From: Fibrobacter sp.
GTDB taxonomy: Bacteria > Fibrobacterota > Fibrobacteria > Fibrobacterales > Fibrobacteraceae
DNA length: 36,778 nt
Assembly: GCA_024398995.1 (NCBI GenBank)
Contig: JAKSIE010000023.1
Span: 1 to 36,778, forward strand
Reading direction: 5' to 3'
The notes under the pieces are model-generated. The model did not search any database. It was not told where the DNA came from and was given only the letters and a program-made list of their open reading frames with translations. Numbering within the stretch: the first letter of the stretch is position 1; each line of letters opens with the position of its first letter. Position numbers and translations under genes: made by a program. This document shows positions 8,504 through 16,315 of the stretch, piece after piece.

Positions 8504-9103
8504 TTACTTATCCTTGCACTTGCATTCGCCTTCGCCGCCGCATTCACATTCGCCTTCGCCGCCGCATTCACATTCGCCTTCGCCACCGCATTCACATTCG
8601 CCGTTACCGCCGCAGCATTCGCCTTCGCCCTTGCCGCACTTGCACTGGTGCTGGAACGGGGCCAAGTCCTGTTCGGTAGCTTCGCGAACTTCCACAACTT
8701 CGATAGCGAAGTTCAAGTTCTTGCCTGCCAGTTCGTGGTTGGCGTCAATCACAGCCTTGTCGCCGTCAACGGACTTGACGCGGATAGGCATAGGGCCTGC
8801 CGGAGTGTTGGCGTAGAACTGCATACCAGCTTCTACTTTGTCCACACCCTGGAAAACGCTAACAGGAACTTCCTGGGTCATACGTTCGTCGTATTCGCCG
8901 TAGCCTTCGGAGGGGATAACCTTCACGTCGAACTTGTCGCCAACTTCGTGGTCGTACATAGCCTTTTCAAGGCCAACGACGATCATGTGCATGCCCTGGA
9001 TGTACTGGAGGGGATCGCGGCCTGCGGAGGAGTCAATGACTTGGCCTTCGTCAGAGGTGAGGGTGTAGTGCATCAGGACTACGCTCTTGTCAGCAATCTT
9101 CAT
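8504..9103 (-). CDS. slyD: SlyD-type FKBP peptidyl-prolyl isomerase with Cys-rich repeat tail
   Basis: The product has 199 residues. Residues 1-150 are the SlyD fold: an FKBP half with GLEKAMYDHEVGDKF, an inserted chaperone flap (about 70-125), and the closing strand with NHELAGKNLNFAIEV. SlyD assists proline isomerisation and nickel handling in the cytoplasm. The last 45 residues, from CKCGKGEGE onward, hold 12 cysteines in GGEGECEC repeats, encoded by 24-base DNA repeats. The His/Cys-rich metal-binding tail of E. coli SlyD is the obvious comparison, but here it is Cys/Glu/Gly with almost no His. The start is supported by AGGAAC upstream of the ATG. Confidence 0.88.
   Translation of the reverse strand: MKIADKSVVLMHYTLTSDEGQVIDSSAGRDPLQYIQGMHMIVVGLEKAMYDHEVGDKFDVKVIPSEGYGEYDERMTQEVPVSVFQGVDKVEAGMQFYANTPAGPMPIRVKSVDGDKAVIDANHELAGKNLNFAIEVVEVREATEQDLAPFQHQCKCGKGEGECCGGNGECECGGEGECECGGEGECECGGEGECKCKDK
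8523..8618. repeat. 24-bp tandem repeat encoding the Cys-rich SlyD tail
   Basis: Units at 8523-8546 and 8547-8570 are identical and the unit at 8571-8594 differs by one base. A decayed fourth begins at 8595. Each encodes eight residues of the Gly-Glu-Cys tail, so copy number changes keep the reading frame. Confidence 0.85.
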
Positions 9104-9196
9104 AAAAGTTCCTTTTTGTTTTTGTGAGGATGAATCGTTTCTGGTGAATCCAGGGAATCTTCATCCGATTTGTATTGGTTCTGCAATTTAGAAAAA

Positions 9197-11299
9197 TTAT
9201 TCCTGCAGGGTGAAGGGCGTCAGTCGAACGCCGTTAGCTTCGTCCCCTCTTGTGGAAATTGCCTTGGGGAGTGACTTTTCAAAGCCTTCGTATTTCATGC
9301 GTTCTTCGCTAATGCCTTTATGCTCAAGATAGTTGAAGATAGCCTTGGCACGGTCGTCGGCAAGGGACTTCTGGGGTGCGGCGCACTGGATCTCAATGGC
9401 GATAGGATACTGGCGCATGTTGGCGACAATGTCGTTCATTGCGGTGTAGCTTGAGTTCGTAAAGGTCGTATCGCTCTTGAACTTGATTCGCTTGGCAATG
9501 GAGTTGAAGTTCAAACGATCATTCAAGGGGCAGCCCTTGCTGTCGACCATGACGTTCTTGAATGAACTGGGACACTGGTCGTACCAGTCTGCAATGCCGT
9601 CGCCGTCAGAATCCAGAGGACAGCCCAAGCTGTCGATGGGTGCGCCCTTGGGGGTGTTGGGGCATTTATCATTTTCGTCGAATACGCCGTCGTCATCCTT
9701 GTCCACGCGGCAGCCTATTTCGTCCACCACCGCGCCTTGAGGTGTTTCACCACATTGATCCTTGCTGTCGGGAACGCCGTCGTTGTCGGAGTCCAGGGGG
9801 CAGCCCTGCTCGTTAACCTGTTCGCCTTCGATGGTGTTGGGACATTTGTCCAGATCGTCGGGAACGCCATCCTTGTCAAAATCCAGGGGGCAGCCGTTTG
9901 CGTCAATGGAAATGCCTGCGGGGGTACCGGGGCATTGGTCAAGATTATTTGTAATGCCGTCGTGGTCTTCGTCCAACGGACATCCAGTTTCATCCACAGG
10001 TTCGCCCGGTGTGGATTTGGGGCACTTGTCGTTGTTGTCGTCAATGCCATCTCCGTCAGTGTCCAAGGTGCATCCCTTGGAGTCCACTGCAAAGCCAAAG
10101 GGCGTTCCCAGGCACTTGTCCTGGTAATCGAATACGCCGTCCTTGTCGGCATCAATGGGGCAACCGTTGTAGTCCACATCAAGACCGATGAGAGTACCTG
10201 GGCAGAGGTCAACGATGTTCAAAACACCATCGCCATCTTCATCTACGGGGCATCCGCGTTCGTTGACGGACATACCGTGGTTTGTTCTGGGGCACATGTC
10301 TTCGCGGTCAATAACGCCGTCTCCGTCGGAGTCAACCCAGCTCAGGTTCATTCTCTTGCTCAAGGTCACTCCGATGGTTAGGTTCGGGGTCCCTAGCGCA
10401 TTGTACTTGATGGGTGTTTTTCCTGTGCGCAAGGTTACTGGCAGACCGTCTTCTGCCTTTTGGCCTTTTATGTAGTTAAAGCCCACGTCACCGGAGATTG
10501 TAATGTCCACTTGGCTAGGAAGGTGCATTCTCAAGCCCGGGGTAAAGCGTAATGGGCTAGAAAAAAAATTGTAGGCCAGATTGCTACTGTGGATGGGTGT
10601 TTCGCCAGATATTTCCAGGATAACGGAAAGGATTTTCTCTGGAAGAATTGTAACACCCAAGCCCCAGAGTGCAAAGTTGGTCGAGGTATTAAAGGATTTC
10701 AGCACGCCTACATAGGCGTTTAAGCTGGAGGTGTATCCAAAGCTTGCAGTACTGTGGACGTAAGCTGCAAAACCCCAGTCGTTGGCGGAGTAGGCGTAGG
10801 CGTCGTTATTGCCGTTGACGTACCAGCGGTGCCTTGGGCGAAAACCAGAGCTCTTGAATCCGGATGGAATAAAAATTTCAGTACTGGCACCGAATATCCA
10901 CATATCGCTTAGGGGGAAGGATCCCTTTGCGCCAATCTGCAAATCACCGAGACCAAAACTGCGGTCGTTGGCTCCCTTTACATGGCTGTCATAATGTGCT
11001 GGCAGCCTAAAATTCAGTTCAAGGTTATCAATGACATTGAAACTTAAGAAAAGGGCTTCGCCGTTGGATACGGTGTTTTCGTCCAGTTCGAGTTGGTTTC
11101 CATCGGCATCGTAGTAGAACCCGTCCACACTCATGGATTTACTGTCCGTAATCATTTCGTAGCTGCCCGATATAAACAAGGTGCCGCGGTCCGACAACTC
11201 GGCCGATGGCACATGGATACCGGAGATGGAGCGACCGATGCCGACTTGGGCGAAGGAGGCTACAGCAAGGCTTGCGAGTGTGATCAGGGATTTCTTCAT
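9197..11299 (-). CDS. OmpA-like outer-membrane protein with nine TSP type 3 repeats
   Basis: The product has 700 residues. The ATG at 11299 begins a clear signal peptide (MKKSLITLASLAVASFAQ); starts further upstream would add a tail unlike a signal. Residues about 20-320 are beta-barrel-like. Residues 323-592 are nine consecutive 30-residue thrombospondin type 3 repeats (pattern D-D-DG---D--D-CP-T--G--V---GCP), calcium-binding in this family. Residues about 595-700 are an OmpA-like peptidoglycan-binding domain. That domain keeps a DDRAKAIFNYL helix but has a shortened loop before it and lacks the usual Asp that binds diaminopimelate. Likely links outer membrane and cell wall. Divergent from the transglycosylase gene. 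Confidence 0.82.
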   Translation of the reverse strand: MKKSLITLASLAVASFAQVGIGRSISGIHVPSAELSDRGTLFISGSYEMITDSKSMSVDGFYYDADGNQLELDENTVSNGEALFLSFNVIDNLELNFRLPAHYDSHVKGANDRSFGLGDLQIGAKGSFPLSDMWIFGASTEIFIPSGFKSSGFRPRHRWYVNGNNDAYAYSANDWGFAAYVHSTASFGYTSSLNAYVGVLKSFNTSTNFALWGLGVTILPEKILSVILEISGETPIHSSNLAYNFFSSPLRFTPGLRMHLPSQVDITISGDVGFNYIKGQKAEDGLPVTLRTGKTPIKYNALGTPNLTIGVTLSKRMNLSWVDSDGDGVIDREDMCPRTNHGMSVNERGCPVDEDGDGVLNIVDLCPGTLIGLDVDYNGCPIDADKDGVFDYQDKCLGTPFGFAVDSKGCTLDTDGDGIDDNNDKCPKSTPGEPVDETGCPLDEDHDGITNNLDQCPGTPAGISIDANGCPLDFDKDGVPDDLDKCPNTIEGEQVNEQGCPLDSDNDGVPDSKDQCGETPQGAVVDEIGCRVDKDDDGVFDENDKCPNTPKGAPIDSLGCPLDSDGDGIADWYDQCPSSFKNVMVDSKGCPLNDRLNFNSIAKRIKFKSDTTFTNSSYTAMNDIVANMRQYPIAIEIQCAAPQKSLADDRAKAIFNYLEHKGISEERMKYEGFEKSLPKAISTRGDEANGVRLTPFTLQE
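9524..10333. repeat. Nine 90-bp repeats encoding TSP3 units
   Basis: The coding DNA repeats every 90 bases without insertions. It encodes nine 30-residue units, each starting with an Asp-rich DxDxDG loop and ending with GCP or a close variant (GCT, GCR). Confidence 0.85.
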
Positions 11300-11490
11300 G
11301 TGGATGCCTAGAAATTTAGTATATTTGGCAATCAAGTGAGAAATCGATATACACATCAAGATCTGCCTAGTTGGCATAGAAAAGCCCAAAAGGGTTACCG
11401 AGTCAATCGCGTCATCATTATTTTGCAAATGGTGGCATCCTTGGCTATGTGCGGAGTCCTTTTGTATGGTATGATAAAATTAGGCTAGCG

Positions 11491-13776
11491 ATGTCTTTTG
11501 TGAAACAGTTGAAATGTGCGATGATGTTTGCCGCCACGATGTTTTTCGTGGGCTGCGCATCGAACAAACCTCCTGTAGATCCTGCGGCAAATACTCAGAA
11601 CAAGGCGGATTCCACTCAAGTTTCCGAACCCAATGAGTTTGGTGATCCCATTTCGGATTCCCTGGCTGTTCGCCCGTCCTGGACTTACTACCAGTACGCC
11701 CTTCAGGCAATGGATAACCAGGAATGGGCTCTGGCCAAGCATTATTTGGACGAATCCCTGCAGTTGCTGGTTGCCGAAAAGTACGACACGACTGCCAAGA
11801 GCTATTCTGCGACGGAAGATTCTCTCTACCGCGCCCACATGCCGTTCCTTATTGTTAGCGCATTAGACGATGTGTTCCCCAACTTGACCGAAAATGGGGA
11901 CAGTTCCGTCAATTTTGTCCGTAACGAAGTCTCTATTGAAGGTGTTGACGACCTTGACGAAAATAAGGCCGACAGCGCTTCCTTGCAGGTCATCGAAAGT
12001 TTCCTGGATACTCTTGATGTATCCCAGTTCTCTCTTCCGGTAGAGTTCAACGAACGCGTTATGCAGGAAATCTTCTACATGACCGGCTCTGCCAGGTCCT
12101 TTATGGAAGGTTCCCTGAATCGTAAGACCGCTTACGATTCCATGATCTACGCCAAGCTGGAAGAAGCCAAGATGCCGAAGGATTTGATCTACCTTGCCTT
12201 GGTGGAATCCGGTTTCAAGCTTAAGGCTTATAGCCGTGCCAAGGCTTCCGGTATGTGGCAGTTTATTCCCGAGACCGGCAAACGCTATGGCGTGGATGTG
12301 GACTACTGGGTTGACATGCGTCGCAATCCCGAAATGGCGACGGATGCCGCGGTCCAGTACCTGACAAGGCTTCATGACGAGTTTAACGACTGGCTTTTGG
12401 CTATGGCCGCCTACAACTGCGGCGAAGGCCGTGTCCGTCGTCTTGTACGCGAAATGAAGGAGGACTCCACCCGAGATTCTAGTCTGGCTGTGACTTATTG
12501 GGACTTGGCGCTGCCTAAGGAAACCATGCGCTACGTGCCCCGCATTCTTGCCGCCATGGTCATCGGTCATTTCCCGGAACAGTACGAAATGACTGTCAAG
12601 CAGCAGTACCGTCCTGATTTCGATACGGTTACGGTTTTTGATTCTTTCCCGTTGGAAGAAGTGGCCAAGCTTCTTCGCGTCAAGGAAGATACTCTCCGCA
12701 GCTTGAATACGGAACTGATCAAGTGGTGTACGCCCCCCAATAGGGATTCCTACGTTTTGCGCCTGCCGGTGGGCACTCGCGCCAAGTTCGTGGATGGTTA
12801 CGACAGAATGGAAAAGAATAACTTCTCCAGCTGGCACCACCACAAGGTCCGTAAGGGCGAAAGCCTTGGTATCATTGCCCGTCAGTACGGTATCAAGGTG
12901 TCGGAACTTCAGCAGGCAAATGACATGAAGGGTTCCCGCATCCGTGCCGGTCAGAACTTGCTGATTCCCATAAAGGTGACCCCCAAGCCCAAATCCAAGA
13001 ATTCAGTAGCCCGCAAACCCGAAAAAGTTCGTACCTACATAGTAAAACAGGGCGATAACCTGGCTGCCGTTGCCCGCAAGTTTGGCGTTTCCCAGGAAAG
13101 TCTCCGCCTCTGGAACTCCATGGACGCTGCATCCGTTGTATCCGAAGGGGATACGCTCTTTGTCTCCAAGCCCGAACTTAAGCCCAGTGCAGAACCGGAA
13201 CCGAAGGCTGCCATCAATCGTCCCAAGCTTTCCAAGGGTGAAAAGTATGTGGTTCAGGCCGGCGACACCTACAGTTCCATTGCAAAGTCTTACGATGTTC
13301 CGGCTCTTCTGTTGCTCCAGTCCAACCAGGGTTACAAGAAGCGTCTTGCTGTAGGGGACTCCCTAGTTATTCCTCAGTTTGTTCGTAGTACAAAGACCAG
13401 TGCAAAGTCCCAGTCCAAGTATTCCTCTGCGGAATCGTCTTCTAGCTCTAATGTTAAAAAGGAAAAGGCTTCTACCTACGTGGTAAAATCCGGTGACAAT
13501 TTGTCCGTTATTGCCCGTAGGTTCGATACGACTGTGGCTAAACTTCAGGCCTTGAATAACATGGGCACCAGCACCAACCTGGATGTTGGACAGGTGCTTA
13601 AGGTTTCTGGTGATGCTGCCGTATCAGGCAACCGCCGTATTCATACAGTCCAAAAAGGCGAAGGTCTTTGGGACATCGCTCGCCAGTACAAGGTCTCCAT
13701 TGAAGACATTGTAAAGTGGAACAACTTGAGTGACACCAAGATTAGGGTGGGCGACAAGTTGGTAATCAATAAGTGA
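11491..13776 (+). CDS. mltD: Membrane-bound lytic transglycosylase (MltD-like) with five LysM domains
   Basis: The product has 761 residues from the ATG at 11491; a lipoprotein signal ends in FVGC (Cys22). An in-frame ATG at 11449 would add residues unlike a signal. The SLT catalytic domain spans about residues 220-345, with catalytic Glu239 in LVESGF, then SGMWQFIP and AAYNCGEGRV. Five LysM peptidoglycan-binding modules follow, starting near 449, 514, 585, 661 and 717 (each opening with a V--GDN/GES pattern). The enzyme cleaves glycan strands with 1,6-anhydro formation. E. coli MltD has only two LysM, so this is an extended version. The gene is divergent from the OmpA-like gene, fitting an envelope role. 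Confidence 0.9.
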   Translation: MSFVKQLKCAMMFAATMFFVGCASNKPPVDPAANTQNKADSTQVSEPNEFGDPISDSLAVRPSWTYYQYALQAMDNQEWALAKHYLDESLQLLVAEKYDTTAKSYSATEDSLYRAHMPFLIVSALDDVFPNLTENGDSSVNFVRNEVSIEGVDDLDENKADSASLQVIESFLDTLDVSQFSLPVEFNERVMQEIFYMTGSARSFMEGSLNRKTAYDSMIYAKLEEAKMPKDLIYLALVESGFKLKAYSRAKASGMWQFIPETGKRYGVDVDYWVDMRRNPEMATDAAVQYLTRLHDEFNDWLLAMAAYNCGEGRVRRLVREMKEDSTRDSSLAVTYWDLALPKETMRYVPRILAAMVIGHFPEQYEMTVKQQYRPDFDTVTVFDSFPLEEVAKLLRVKEDTLRSLNTELIKWCTPPNRDSYVLRLPVGTRAKFVDGYDRMEKNNFSSWHHHKVRKGESLGIIARQYGIKVSELQQANDMKGSRIRAGQNLLIPIKVTPKPKSKNSVARKPEKVRTYIVKQGDNLAAVARKFGVSQESLRLWNSMDAASVVSEGDTLFVSKPELKPSAEPEPKAAINRPKLSKGEKYVVQAGDTYSSIAKSYDVPALLLLQSNQGYKKRLAVGDSLVIPQFVRSTKTSAKSQSKYSSAESSSSSNVKKEKASTYVVKSGDNLSVIARRFDTTVAKLQALNNMGTSTNLDVGQVLKVSGDAAVSGNRRIHTVQKGEGLWDIARQYKVSIEDIVKWNNLSDTKIRVGDKLVINK

Positions 13777-13790
13777 TTTTAATCCTTGAA

Positions 13791-13809
13791 AAGCCTTGTT
13801 AGAACAAGG
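13791..13809 (-). terminator. Weak hairpin at the 3' end of the barrel gene
   Basis: On the minus strand CCTTGT pairs with ACAAGG around a 4-base loop that overlaps the stop codon, followed by CTTTTC. The stem and T-run are short, so this is only a candidate, placed between two convergent genes. Confidence 0.3.
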
Positions 13810-14587
13810 TTAGACCCACGGAAATAAACGGCTGGAAGAATGTGTCAAAGTCCAGCATAAATTCGTCACCTTCCTTTGTCTCAGAAACCCTGCGCTCAAA
13901 GTAGGTGTGGAAATATTCATGAGAACTGCGAACGCCGGCGGTGAGATATGCACCGTGGAAGGCTACTCTTACGCCTGCGCCATAGGCATAGCCGTACAGA
14001 AGCGGGGAGAGGAACTTGGTGTTGTCGGAGAAGAATGTCTTACCCACGAGAACGCCTGCAAATACGTAGGGCTTGACCATCAACTGATAGTTGTAGTTGG
14101 TGAAAATGGGGATAGAAAGGTCAAAACCGAACTGGAAAAGTGCCGTATGGATGTTGTGACGGCCCTTGATGGTGGTAGAATCGACGGGGGCGTCGCCAAA
14201 ATCCTCGTAAAGGTCGGCGATTTCGGCCAGGTCGGCGTAGGCTGCAGAAGGATCGCGGGGGCTATGGCTTACGCCAAGGTGCTGGTAACCGACCATCAGG
14301 AAAATATCGAACCATTCCATAAGGGGCAGGGTGCCTGTTGCGCCATAGATGGAGGTTCCGTCCACGGAAATGTCATGTGCGTGCTCCTGAACCTTGTAGG
14401 AGTAGTTCACGTGGTCCATGTTAATGTTGCTGAATTCAATGTAGGGGCCGAAGGATCCTCGGTCGGAATAGCTCATGCCGGACTTGTTGTCCCCGGACAT
14501 AGATGTATCGGTAATGACTTTTTCCTTGGCTGCGAAGGTTTGGGTGGCGGCAAGGAGACTCAAAGCGGCAAAAAACAGTTTCTTCAT
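13799..14587 (-). CDS. Hypothetical outer-membrane beta-barrel protein
   Basis: The product has 262 residues. A signal peptide (MKKLFFAALSLLAATQTFA) is followed by amphipathic strand-like sequence with many aromatic residues, and it ends GLTLF. The C-terminal Phe is the usual outer-membrane barrel signature. Length suggests an 8-10-strand barrel. I do not recognise a specific family. The gene stands alone, convergent with the transglycosylase and divergent from the ankyrin lipoprotein. It has no Shine-Dalgarno, but a TAAATTTA octamer ends 5 bases before the ATG. Confidence 0.75.
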   Translation of the reverse strand: MKKLFFAALSLLAATQTFAAKEKVITDTSMSGDNKSGMSYSDRGSFGPYIEFSNINMDHVNYSYKVQEHAHDISVDGTSIYGATGTLPLMEWFDIFLMVGYQHLGVSHSPRDPSAAYADLAEIADLYEDFGDAPVDSTTIKGRHNIHTALFQFGFDLSIPIFTNYNYQLMVKPYVFAGVLVGKTFFSDNTKFLSPLLYGYAYGAGVRVAFHGAYLTAGVRSSHEYFHTYFERRVSETKEGDEFMLDFDTFFQPFISVGLTLF

Positions 14588-14592
14588 ACAGA

Positions 14593-14600
14593 TAAATTTA
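14593..14600 (-). promoter_or_regulatory. TAAATTTA promoter-like octamer 5 bases before ATG
   Basis: Read on the minus strand, this TAnnTTTG-like octamer ends 5 bases before the ATG at 14587, which lacks a Shine-Dalgarno. It fits the same spacing as the octamers before the genes at 3897, 15521, 21563, 28074 and 32601. Confidence 0.35.
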
Positions 14601-14700
14601 ATTTATTTTGTGTAAATTGAATTTTTTCTCAAAAAAAAGTGAAAAAAGTGAAAAAAATGTTTAGTTTTACTGCGTAAAGTTCGAAAATGGAGTTTTTACA

Positions 14701-15441
14701 ATGAAAAAAATGCTTTTGGCCCTTTGCGCCGCTGGTTTGATGGCTTCCATGACTGCTTGTAACGACACTATGGATCCCAACGATCCCTCTTCTGTCCGTA
14801 AGTACCTCACCAAGCAGCAGATTGCTTTTACCCCCAACCAGTTTGTTTCTTTCGCTGTCAATAGCGATACCGCCAAGATGACCTTGTTCCTCCAGGCCTC
14901 TTTCGAAATTGACCAGCCGGCCGACAACGGCAACAACGCTGTTGCAATCGCCGCCAACAAGGGCAACCTCATGGTCCTCAACTACCTTTTCGACCATGGT
15001 GCTAAGGCCGATGTCAAGAATGGCAACGGCGAAGCTGTCATCGATAACGCTGTCATGATGGGCAACAAGGACGTTGTTGTACGTCTTCTCGAACAGCTCA
15101 AGAAGGAAGGCGTAGAATCCCAGTCTCTCGGTACCGCAGTTCTTTTGGCAGCGAAGTCCGGCAAGGTTGACATGCTTGAAATTCTCGCTAACGCTGGTGC
15201 TTCTCTCGAAACCCGCAGTGCTGACGGTTACCTGCCCATTCACTGGACTGCAAAGAACGGTAACTACGATGCTATGATGTTCCTCATCGGTAAGGGTGTG
15301 GATGTCAACGCTAAGTGCGGTCAGGGTTACTCTGTTCTCGACTGGGCTACCAACGAAGGTTACACCCGCTTGATCAAGGCTTTGAAGAAGGCCGGTGCAA
15401 AGAACACTCCGCAGTACTTCAAGGATTCCAAGGGTAAGTAA
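14701..15441 (+). CDS. Ankyrin-repeat lipoprotein
   Basis: The product has 246 residues. The signal ends in the lipobox MTAC (Cys20). From about residue 75 there are at least four ankyrin units (patterns G-NAVAIAANKGNLMVLNYL, AVLLAAKSGKVDMLEIL, GYLPIHWTAKNGNYDAMMFLI, GYSVLDWATNEGYTRLIKAL). Ankyrin repeats bind proteins, so an envelope-bound binding or scaffold role is likely, but the partner is unknown. TGGAG lies at a good distance from the ATG. A strong terminator follows, so it appears to be a single-gene unit. Confidence 0.85.
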   Translation: MKKMLLALCAAGLMASMTACNDTMDPNDPSSVRKYLTKQQIAFTPNQFVSFAVNSDTAKMTLFLQASFEIDQPADNGNNAVAIAANKGNLMVLNYLFDHGAKADVKNGNGEAVIDNAVMMGNKDVVVRLLEQLKKEGVESQSLGTAVLLAAKSGKVDMLEILANAGASLETRSADGYLPIHWTAKNGNYDAMMFLIGKGVDVNAKCGQGYSVLDWATNEGYTRLIKALKKAGAKNTPQYFKDSKGK

Positions 15442-15474
15442 TCTCTAAAATTCGTTGAAATTTGCGAAAATTTT

Positions 15475-15515
15475 AAAGAACTCCTGCATTTTTTGCAGGG
15501 GTTCTTTGTATTTTT
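15475..15515 (+). terminator. Strong rho-independent terminator after the ankyrin gene
   Basis: AAAGAACTCCTGCA (15475-15488) pairs over 14 positions (one G-T pair) with TGCAGGGGTTCTTT (15494-15507), followed by a T-rich run. Confidence 0.9.
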
Positions 15516-15516
15516 A
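15509..15516 (+). promoter_or_regulatory. TATTTTTA promoter-like octamer 4 bases before ATG
   Basis: This octamer lies in the tail of the terminator and ends 4 bases before the ATG at 15521, which has no Shine-Dalgarno. If real, it would start the TonB2-type operon on a leaderless transcript. The T-rich terminator tail makes a chance match more likely here. Confidence 0.3.
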
Positions 15517-15520
15517 GCTT

Positions 15521-16315
15521 ATGAAATTCTCTTTCCTTTCCAAGCTGTGTCTATGCTTGTGCCTTACCTGCATCTATGCGGGTGCACAAGAAACGGTGGA
15601 AAGCATCCGTCGCCAGATCAAGGCGGTCGAAGCTGAAACCGCTCGAGAAAAATCCTTACATGATGCCGAAAAGAAGCGCCACGCGGAATTCGTGGAAGTG
15701 GGCCGCAAGAAGGTCCAGGCTTTGGCTCAGCAGAACAAGACTCTGAAGGCAGAAATTGACTCCCTGAAGGTGGAAATCAAGAACCTGGCCGATGCCCGTC
15801 AGAAGACTACCGGCACCATCAAGTACTTTGAAAACCGCAAGGCAAAGTACGGCACTTCCTTGGCAAAGGTTATCGACTCCTTGGCTCCTGTGTTCGAGGC
15901 TGATTTCCCGTACCGCAACGAGGAAGTGGTAAATAGCGTTAAGGAAATTGCAAACCAGCTTTCCAAGGGCCTAATTGAGGCTGACGACGGTTTGAATCGC
16001 ACCTTGGAAGTGTTCTACGACCGTATTCGCTTGGGCTACACCACGGAAGTATGGAAAGGCTTCCTGCAGGTGGATGCCCGTAGCGTTGCAGGAACCTTTA
16101 TGCGCTATGGTGCTGTGGCGTCCATATTCGTAAGCAACGACGGAAACGACGTACTTTGGCTGAACCGCACCGAAAACGGTGGCTACGTTTGGAAGAATGT
16201 TTCTGACGACCTGGCTATGCGAACCGTCCTCAAGGACGTGATGAAGGTTGCCGAAGGTAAGACTGCCCCCAAGCTTGTCACTATCCCGGTGGCACTTCCC
16301 AAGGAGGCTAAGTAA
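15521..16315 (+). CDS. DUF3450 family periplasmic protein of a TonB2-type system
   Basis: The product has 264 residues. A signal peptide (residues 1-22, ending AGAQ) is followed by a coiled coil (about 25-105, with QQNKTLKAEIDSLKVEIKNL). A C-terminal domain includes LEVFYDRIRLGYTTEVW and SIFVSNDGNDVLWL, typical of DUF3450 (PF11932). In vibrios this family sits first in the TonB2 cluster, just upstream of ttpC, exactly as here. It probably works in the periplasm with the TtpC-like protein. The stop overlaps the next ATG by one base, and an AAGGAGG for the next gene lies inside its end. Confidence 0.85.
   Translation: MKFSFLSKLCLCLCLTCIYAGAQETVESIRRQIKAVEAETAREKSLHDAEKKRHAEFVEVGRKKVQALAQQNKTLKAEIDSLKVEIKNLADARQKTTGTIKYFENRKAKYGTSLAKVIDSLAPVFEADFPYRNEEVVNSVKEIANQLSKGLIEADDGLNRTLEVFYDRIRLGYTTEVWKGFLQVDARSVAGTFMRYGAVASIFVSNDGNDVLWLNRTENGGYVWKNVSDDLAMRTVLKDVMKVAEGKTAPKLVTIPVALPKEAK

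Noticed and set aside
11320..11327. TATATTTG as promoter of the mltD-like gene
   Set aside because: It lies about 165 bases before the chosen start and has no TTG at the -33 spacing, so support is too weak to list as a promoter.
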